A stretch of 64,000 bases of DNA from Laetiporus sulphureus 93-53 (taxonomy: Eukaryota > Basidiomycota > Agaricomycetes > Polyporales > Laetiporaceae): NCBI RefSeq assembly GCF_001632365.1, contig NW_024468527.1:80440-144439 (forward strand), in the 5' to 3' direction. The notes under the pieces are model-generated. The model was given only the letters and a program-made list of their open reading frames with translations, made no database searches and was not told the origin of the DNA. Both the position numbers and the translations under genes were made by a program. Below are positions 58,268-64,000 of this stretch, piece after piece. The number at the start of each line of letters is the position of its first letter. Within the stretch, counting starts at the first letter, position 1.

Positions 58268-61200
58268 CTATTGGGATGCCAGTGATTGTCCGAGGACTTG
58301 CAAATTATGCGCTGTCCGCACTTCATCTTTGTGCGATTTTAACCAAGACAAAGCGGACTTCGCCACGGCTATGGCGGGCTGGGGCAGTCCAGCAAGTTGA
58401 GCGACCTTAAGGCCATGGCTATTGCGATTGACTCCGGGCCGCAGTCGATGCGAATAGGAGAAATAACCGTCCTGATGAGGGCACAGCGTTATTTGATGGT
58501 CAGCTGACAGTGTGAGGCAACGCTCACCTCAGTCTCATCCACATCCGTGCAGAAGAAGCTGGCTCCGGCGAAGGACCCTCGCCCTTTGCTGTCGTTAGTG
58601 CATCCGAGCATGTCAGCAAGCTCATGGAAGTGTGTGGCAAACATAGCGCGGCAGCCGTTTACTGTAAGCAGATGATGTACAGCTGCGAATGCAATCGCTA
58701 TGCCGTCGTCTACCGTCGTACCTCTTCCCACCTCATCCATGATGACCTATCCGAAAGATCGTTCACCATATGTGAGTGATGGGCGCCGGATGTACTTACA
58801 AGGCTGTTAGGAGTGGCACGTTGTAGAATCTCGCTCGTCTCTAGCATCTCCACCATGAAAGTGCTCCTATCCCGGAACAGATCGTCTCTCGCACCGATTC
58901 GAGAGAATACTCGGTCGACGATACCGATCTCGGCATAGTCGGCGGGCACAAAGGACCCAGTTTGGGCGAGGACTGCGATGAGGGCATTCTGACGCAGCAG
59001 AGTAGATTTTCCAGCCATGTTGGGGCCAGTGATGATGTGAAGGCGAGACTCCGGAGTGAAGAGCACCGTATTCGGCGTGAAAACTCGGCCAGACGTCAGA
59101 AGGCCGAGTTCAACAGTAGGATGCCTGCCATTCACAACATGAAATGACGTTCTAGACGGACGTAAATAAGCTCGGCTCAAAAGACAATAGCATTTGTATC
59201 CGAACCCTTCAGTGACATTGGGTCTGACGAACTTCATCTCGCTGGCGAGATTGGCGAATGCAACGGTGGCATCTAGCTCATCTACAATGCGAGCGTTGTG
59301 CCGTAACTGGGTACTGACCGCTGTGACCTAAGCGACGAGATAGATGTGAACATCGCCGTGAAGCAGATTGATCATGCGTACTTCATTCCGCAGAATTTCA
59401 AACGTCCTTCGCTCGGCCGTGCTGATGGCCAAGATCGTATCTATGAGTTGCGTTCCTAGCGATGTCCAATCCTGAAAGAGAAGAACATATCTATACAGGG
59501 CATGTATGAAGCGTCATCAGACTGACTTTGTACTGGAATGAGCTCGTGGAGCTGTTCTCTGATATGAAAATGAACTCCGGCGAAGCCTTCAGCTTCTTCG
59601 CATCACGCTTTGTCCTTCCAACATGCACATGCAGACCATGTGTCGGTGACAAGCGGAGCGAGAGGGAAGTAGAATCTATATTAGTGAATAATTGTCAGAA
59701 GGGTCCAAAATCGCAACTGTTGAGCTTTTAAATGCTACCATATATAGTCTGAAGCCGGACTTGAAGCTGTTCCCTACGCTCCAGAAGTTCCTTCAAAGTG
59801 GTGTGATACGCACGAAGTTCGTCTGTGAATCTGGCATCGAGTCAGTCAGGCCGATTGCACAGCGATGAGTTAAGCCATACCCAGGCTTAATCGACCAGCT
59901 TTCCTCCCCGAGTGACTGCAATCTATCCTTCACAATAGAATAGCGCGTTGGAAGGGACCTAGCATTGGGAGATCGCTCCTCTTCTGCTTGCGCATCATCA
60001 TCACCTACAGAATTGCCTACTCGCGCGGCGGCAGTCAGAGCATCTTCTATGATGATTACTAGGCGGCTAATGTCGTGCAACCCACGCATCAAAGCGTCGA
60101 TACTGCTCCAGTCATCCACCTGTATCGAACCTCGCTCTCGCTTCTCCATCTCTTTTTCCAGTTCGATGCGATCCTCGATCTTTATCCATGCACGGATGGT
60201 ATTGCAGATTGCGGAGAGATCATTAACCTGCCCGCGTCCGAGGAGAAAACGTTGCACAATACGCGAAGCATCCTCGATGTCTGTCAGCAACTGGACCAAA
60301 TCTTCGCACAGATAGGGTCGAGCATGGAAAAAAGCAACCAGAGACTGTCTTGCTTGAATCTCCTTTAGTGATGTGCTCGGGGAGCCTAGACATGATAATG
60401 GTCACGGAACGTCTCTCAGATGAGTTGAGCATCAGGAAACTCACACAGCCATCGAGCAAGCAACCGGGTGCCACTGGTTGTGACGGTACGTTTGATAACA
60501 CTCAGCAAGGTACCCGTAGCACCGCCGTCATTTAGTCCTTCACGAATCTCGAGAGCCCTGATGGTGTGCGAATCGATCTGCATCCTCCCTTCCACACTTT
60601 CCCTGCTAGGACGAGGTAGCGTGGGCATGTTTTCCATCAAGTTCGATTGCAGGAAACTGGTGAGAAGCCTGACCGCATAGACTTCGGAATCGCTAAGGAC
60701 AATATCTGATTGGGGTACAGATGTTCCAATATGGGTTGTGACATCGTCTGCTCCCGAGTTGTCTCTGAGATTGTACTCAGAGGGATCCGTCTTGGCACTC
60801 TTGGATGGGGAAATGTACGATGCAAAGAACCCCTCCTCTGTAATAGTTCGACGGATGGGATGTGAATCTTCGAGAGTGTAATCCTGGCTAAGAATAATCT
60901 CGCGTGGTGAGATGCGGACCAACTCATCGCGAAGTTCATCAAGTGTCGACGCCTTTGTAAAGAACTCTCCAGTAGATACGTCTATCCACGCCAGACCCAT
61001 CTGCCGGTGCTCGACGTCTGTCGGGTCATATGATGTCGAGCCAAAGTAAGCGATGGACAACAGGTAGTTGTCCTCGTACGGATTGAGGAACGACTCATCA
61101 ATGAGAGTGCCGGGGGTAATGATGCGAGTGACGCGCCTGTCGAATCCAGCGTTGGCGCCAGCTTTGGGATCAGGAGGAAACTCCTCGCACAACGCAACGA

Positions 61201-62294
61201 ATCGTTTGTGGTTTTGTATTATATTCTTCAGGTGCTTGTCAAGGTGCGCAAGAGGAAACCCGCACATAGGGATCTGTGTTCCCATTGTACGGCTCGTTAA
61301 CTTGATGCCTAGGAGACGAGAGACCTCCTTAGCTTGATCGAAGTAGCTCTATGGATTTTTATGCAATTCAGAATGCGGTAATCTCTGATGCATGAAATAA
61401 ATCACACCGACCTCCCAGAACTGGCCGACACGCGTCAACAGTATACAATGAGGAAATTTCCTTAGATTCGCAAGGATCTCCTTGGCGAGCCGGGGGCGAT
61501 TGCGGTCTGATTAATTTGATGAGTATATAATCATAAGCTGTGAGTACTAGCAGATTATGCACCTTCTTCATCGACAGCGGACTCGTCACCGCTGCTTTCC
61601 TTCTTCTTCACCTTCTTCACTTTCTTCTTAGCAGTGCCGGTCTCGCTTTCTGTCGTTGAAGTGTCTCGGGGCTTCCGCTTCTTTTTCTTGACTGGTGTAG
61701 CATCCTCAGCATGACCATTCAACTCTGCCTCATCTGCGTTCAATTGGCTCTTTTTTTTTGGACGGCGTTTGGGTACACTGGGAGATTCCAGACCATCAGC
61801 CGAGGACTCATCTACGGCTTGGATGTCCATCTCCTCTGCTGCATCAGCACTTAAGCCTTCGTTATCCAGCGTCATTTCATCTGACCCAGAAGCTCGTGAG
61901 CCACTCTCTGCGGAATTGATATCGGCTGTCCGTTTATAGATTCGATTCGTGTATTATTAGCTATGTAATCTTTCAATCGACGAAGAGGCGCACGTCGAAC
62001 TGAATGAGCACGGGTACTAGCACGATTCACGGCGAAACGTTCTTCTAATCCACCCTCCCAGTCTTCAAGGGGAGCAGCCACTTTGCCATCGGGAGTAAGG
62101 CGTGCATTGGGCAGTTCAGAATAAGACTTCTTGGTCGCCGTACGTTTCGCGCCCGTCTTTTGTGCAGTGCTTGAGGATTCGGCCGTCGAACGTAGGGGGA
62201 GACAAGTAGAGAACGTTCGCGCACATATTGCAGGAGGTCTGTGGACGAACGTATTGTAGGCTACTCGCAGCAAAGTGACCATAGAATTCACCAC
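58268..62294 (-). CDS. msh1: Mitochondrial MutS homologue Msh1
   Basis: Minus strand. Exon 1 (61886-62294) encodes a presequence [20 protein letters not shown] and a basic region ending '[12 protein letters not shown]'. A 50-nt intron joins exon 2 (from 61835): [15 protein letters not shown] and a Lys-rich stretch with KKKKRKPR and [10 protein letters not shown]. MutS domain I then appears: '[19 protein letters not shown]' with the Phe-X-Glu mismatch motif (FWE), '[19 protein letters not shown]', and the Msh1-type block '[20 protein letters not shown]'. The ATPase has Walker A '[20 protein letters not shown]', Walker B region '[19 protein letters not shown]' and '[14 protein letters not shown]'. 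The last exon ends '[12 protein letters not shown]' plus about 14 residues and TAG at 58268. Msh1 repairs or surveys mitochondrial DNA. Fusion of 61872-62294 with the rest is supported by splice phase; otherwise exon 1 would be a separate short protein. Confidence 0.9.
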
Positions 62295-62553
62295 ACTATG
62301 AGGGAATCGCTTTCGGAGAAAGTCAAACGCAGCACACAGACAAAAGTTGAGGTGTCCAGCCTATTCGCTTTTGAGCGGACAAGGGGGTATAGGGCGGGAG
62401 GAAAATGAACAGATTAATGTTGAGCAGCCGCTCGCTGATCGCCACATCAAAGCCGCTCGTTATGGATGGCGGAGTTTCAAGTTCGCAACTCCATCTCGTC
62501 GCCCTCACCGACAACACAACCAGTCCCCAGCCGTACCATACCCTACCTACAAC
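62295..62553. promoter_or_regulatory. 259-bp divergent promoter between msh1 and septin
   Basis: The sequence between the opposite start codons of msh1 (62294) and the septin (62554). No TATA box or repeat was identified. Confidence 0.6.
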
Positions 62554-64000
62554 ATGTCTTTCGCCGGCAGACGCACAAGAAACAAGGTCAAGAAAGGTGT
62601 CCAGTTCACCGTCATGGTGGTTGGTCAGTAGCTCGACTCCGGGTCGTCGCTCGGTGTGCCAACGTTGAGCGTCGGCCCGTTGTACTTTAGGCGCGTCGTG
62701 ATGCTCATGCCTTTGTGGTTGCTGTAGGTGCCTCTGGTACGGGCCGCACGACATTCGTGAACACTTTGTGTGAGTCGGAGGTCCTGTCGCACAAGGTCTG
62801 CGACAGCCCTGAGACAGCGCATGTTGAGGAGGGCATCAGGATCAAGCCTGTCAACGTCGGTACGTGTCGCAACTCACTGCGTGCAATCTCTCTCCTCTCA
62901 CACGTCATGAGGCAGAGCTCGAGGAGGAGGGCGTCCGCATCGCCCTGACCATCGTGGATACCCCGGGTTTCGGTGACAACATAGACAACGAGTTTGCGTG
63001 AGCATGCCGGGTCCTTCCTCGATGTGCTAGAATCTTGTGTGTCTCATCCCATGCAGCTTCCAGGAGATTGTTGGTTACCTTGAACGCCAATACGACGACA
63101 TTCTCGCGGAGGAGTCTCGTATTAAGCGTAACCCTCGCTTCCGGGACAACAGGGTTCATGCCTTACTCTACTTCATTCCTCCAACCGGCCACGCGTATGT
63201 AATGCTACCTTTATCCATGGAGGGCGATGATCTAATGTTTGCGCGAAGGTTGAGAGAGATGGACATCGAGCTCATGCGCCGGCTCTCACCTCGTGTTAAT
63301 GTCATACCGGTCATTGGCAAGGCCGACGCCTTGACTCCAAGTGAACTTAGAGGGTTCAAAAAGAGGGTGGGTATTCACTTCTAATCGACTTGCACGGTTT
63401 TAGCATTGAATGCACCTGATTTGGTCAGATCATGGAAGATATTGAATACTACGACATCCCCGTCTACAATTTCCCTTACGATATCGAGGAAGATGATGAG
63501 GAAACGATCCAAGACAACAGCGAGCTTCGTGTTGGTGGTCTTCTAAATGCTGTTATTCGTTTCACACTGAAAACCCGCTCGCAGGCCATGATGCCCTTCG
63601 CCATTATTGGCTCGGAAGAGGAAGTTGAGATCGATGGACAACCCGTCCGTGCAAGAATATATCCTTGGGGAATTGTCGAAGTCGACAATCCGAAGCACTC
63701 AGATTTCAGCCGACTGCGGGGAGCCCTCTTGAAGTGAGTTCATCATCCATGACGTGTCGGGCTTAACTAAGGTTTTTGAACAGTACACACTTGGCTGACC
63801 TGAAGGCCTTGACCCATGATGTACTGTACGAAACGTACCGTACCGAGAAACTATCCAGGACAGTCCACGCAGACGCCCCGTGCGTGACGTTTCTTATGAA
63901 CTCAATTTACCTGAATAACTCAATGCCGGCCGACTCTTTCAGAGACTCATCAATCCTGCCGGAAGAGCTGGCAACGCAGAGTGTGCGCCTTAAGGAGGAG
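62554..64000 (+). CDS. cdc11: Septin, Cdc11 type, 3' end beyond the window
   Basis: Model so far: 62554-62623, 62728-62859, 62916-62997, 63057-63194, 63249-63366, 63429-63530, then from 63585 onward, open at the right edge. Start MSFAGRRTRNKVKKGVQFTV places a polybasic stretch just before the GTPase domain. P-loop GASGTGRTTFVNTLC is the Cdc11 form (GRT rather than GKS/T). Others: VDTPGFGDNIDNEFAF (G3), 'GYLERQYDDILAEESRIKRN', 'DNRVHALLYFIPPTGHA', 'VIPVIGKADALTPSELRGFK' (G4, GKAD), 'YPWGIVEVDNPKHSDFSRLR' (septin unique element). The C-terminus near the edge, 'ILPEELATQSVRLKEE', starts the coiled coil. Septins polymerise into filaments at bud necks, septa and hyphal tips. Intron 63531-63584 is 54 nt and free of stops, so a retained form is readable. 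Confidence 0.93.

Noticed and set aside
61872..62294. Separate mitochondrial small protein upstream of msh1
   Set aside because: The frame stops at TGA 61872, but a 50-nt GTCAGA...CAG intron joins it in phase to the Lys-rich exon of msh1, and Msh1 otherwise would lack a mitochondrial presequence.

Overview
The window is nuclear DNA of a filamentous basidiomycete, most likely an agaricomycete. Nearly every gene is cut by many 48-65 nt introns with GT-AG ends, some exons are tiny, genes lie on both strands without operons, and the protein set is fungal (yippee, Ras, septin, Ypt7, Atg16, an Osh-type lipid transfer protein, Msh1). A 100-N block at 39960-40059 is an assembly gap. The exon models below were built by hand from conserved protein motifs and splice phase. 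Where all exons are listed, their summed length is a multiple of three.

Layout. 0-3.5 kb: a decayed Ty3/gypsy-type gag remnant and non-coding DNA. 3.6-4.2 kb: a yippee zinc protein. 5.6-6.0 kb: a small unknown gene. 6.0-12.3 kb: 6.3 kb with no gene I can support. 12.3-13.1 kb: a Ras-type GTPase containing a 2-nt exon. 14.3-22.8 kb: three minus-strand genes, namely a PXMP4-like peroxisomal membrane protein, a large chromodomain protein whose architecture resembles fission-yeast Chp1, and an RBM26/27 (Rmn1)-type RNA-binding protein. 23.7-27.2 kb: a tandem array of three GNAT acetyltransferase copies, two of them damaged. 27.4-35 kb: a GH27 alpha-galactosidase, a MYND-finger protein, a trypsin-fold serine protease and a mitochondrial branched-chain aminotransferase.

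35-43.5 kb: four plus-strand housekeeping genes (6-phosphogluconate dehydrogenase, an ASNSD1-like asparagine synthetase-domain protein running into the gap, prohibitin 1, and a three-RRM Pub1/TIA-1 protein). 43.9-47.5 kb: three paralogous secreted low-complexity proteins sharing an N-terminal signal sequence, two of them with GGNAYSG-type repeats. 47.9-50.1 kb: atg16 and ypt7, divergent across 210 bp. 50.8-53.5 kb: a PH-domain oxysterol-binding-protein homologue. 54.7-64 kb: mitochondrial aconitase, a convergent mitochondrial MutS (Msh1), and a Cdc11-type septin cut by the window edge.

How the genes relate. Most are ordinary single-copy cell functions. Mitochondrial proteins are well represented (BCAT, prohibitin, aconitase, Msh1, probably the protease). 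Atg16 and Ypt7 act at the start and end of autophagy and probably share a promoter region. The two entries closest to 'undescribed' are the Chp1-like chromodomain protein and the secreted GGNAYSG family. The best structural curiosities are the micro-exons of 2, 9, 12 and 15 nt.
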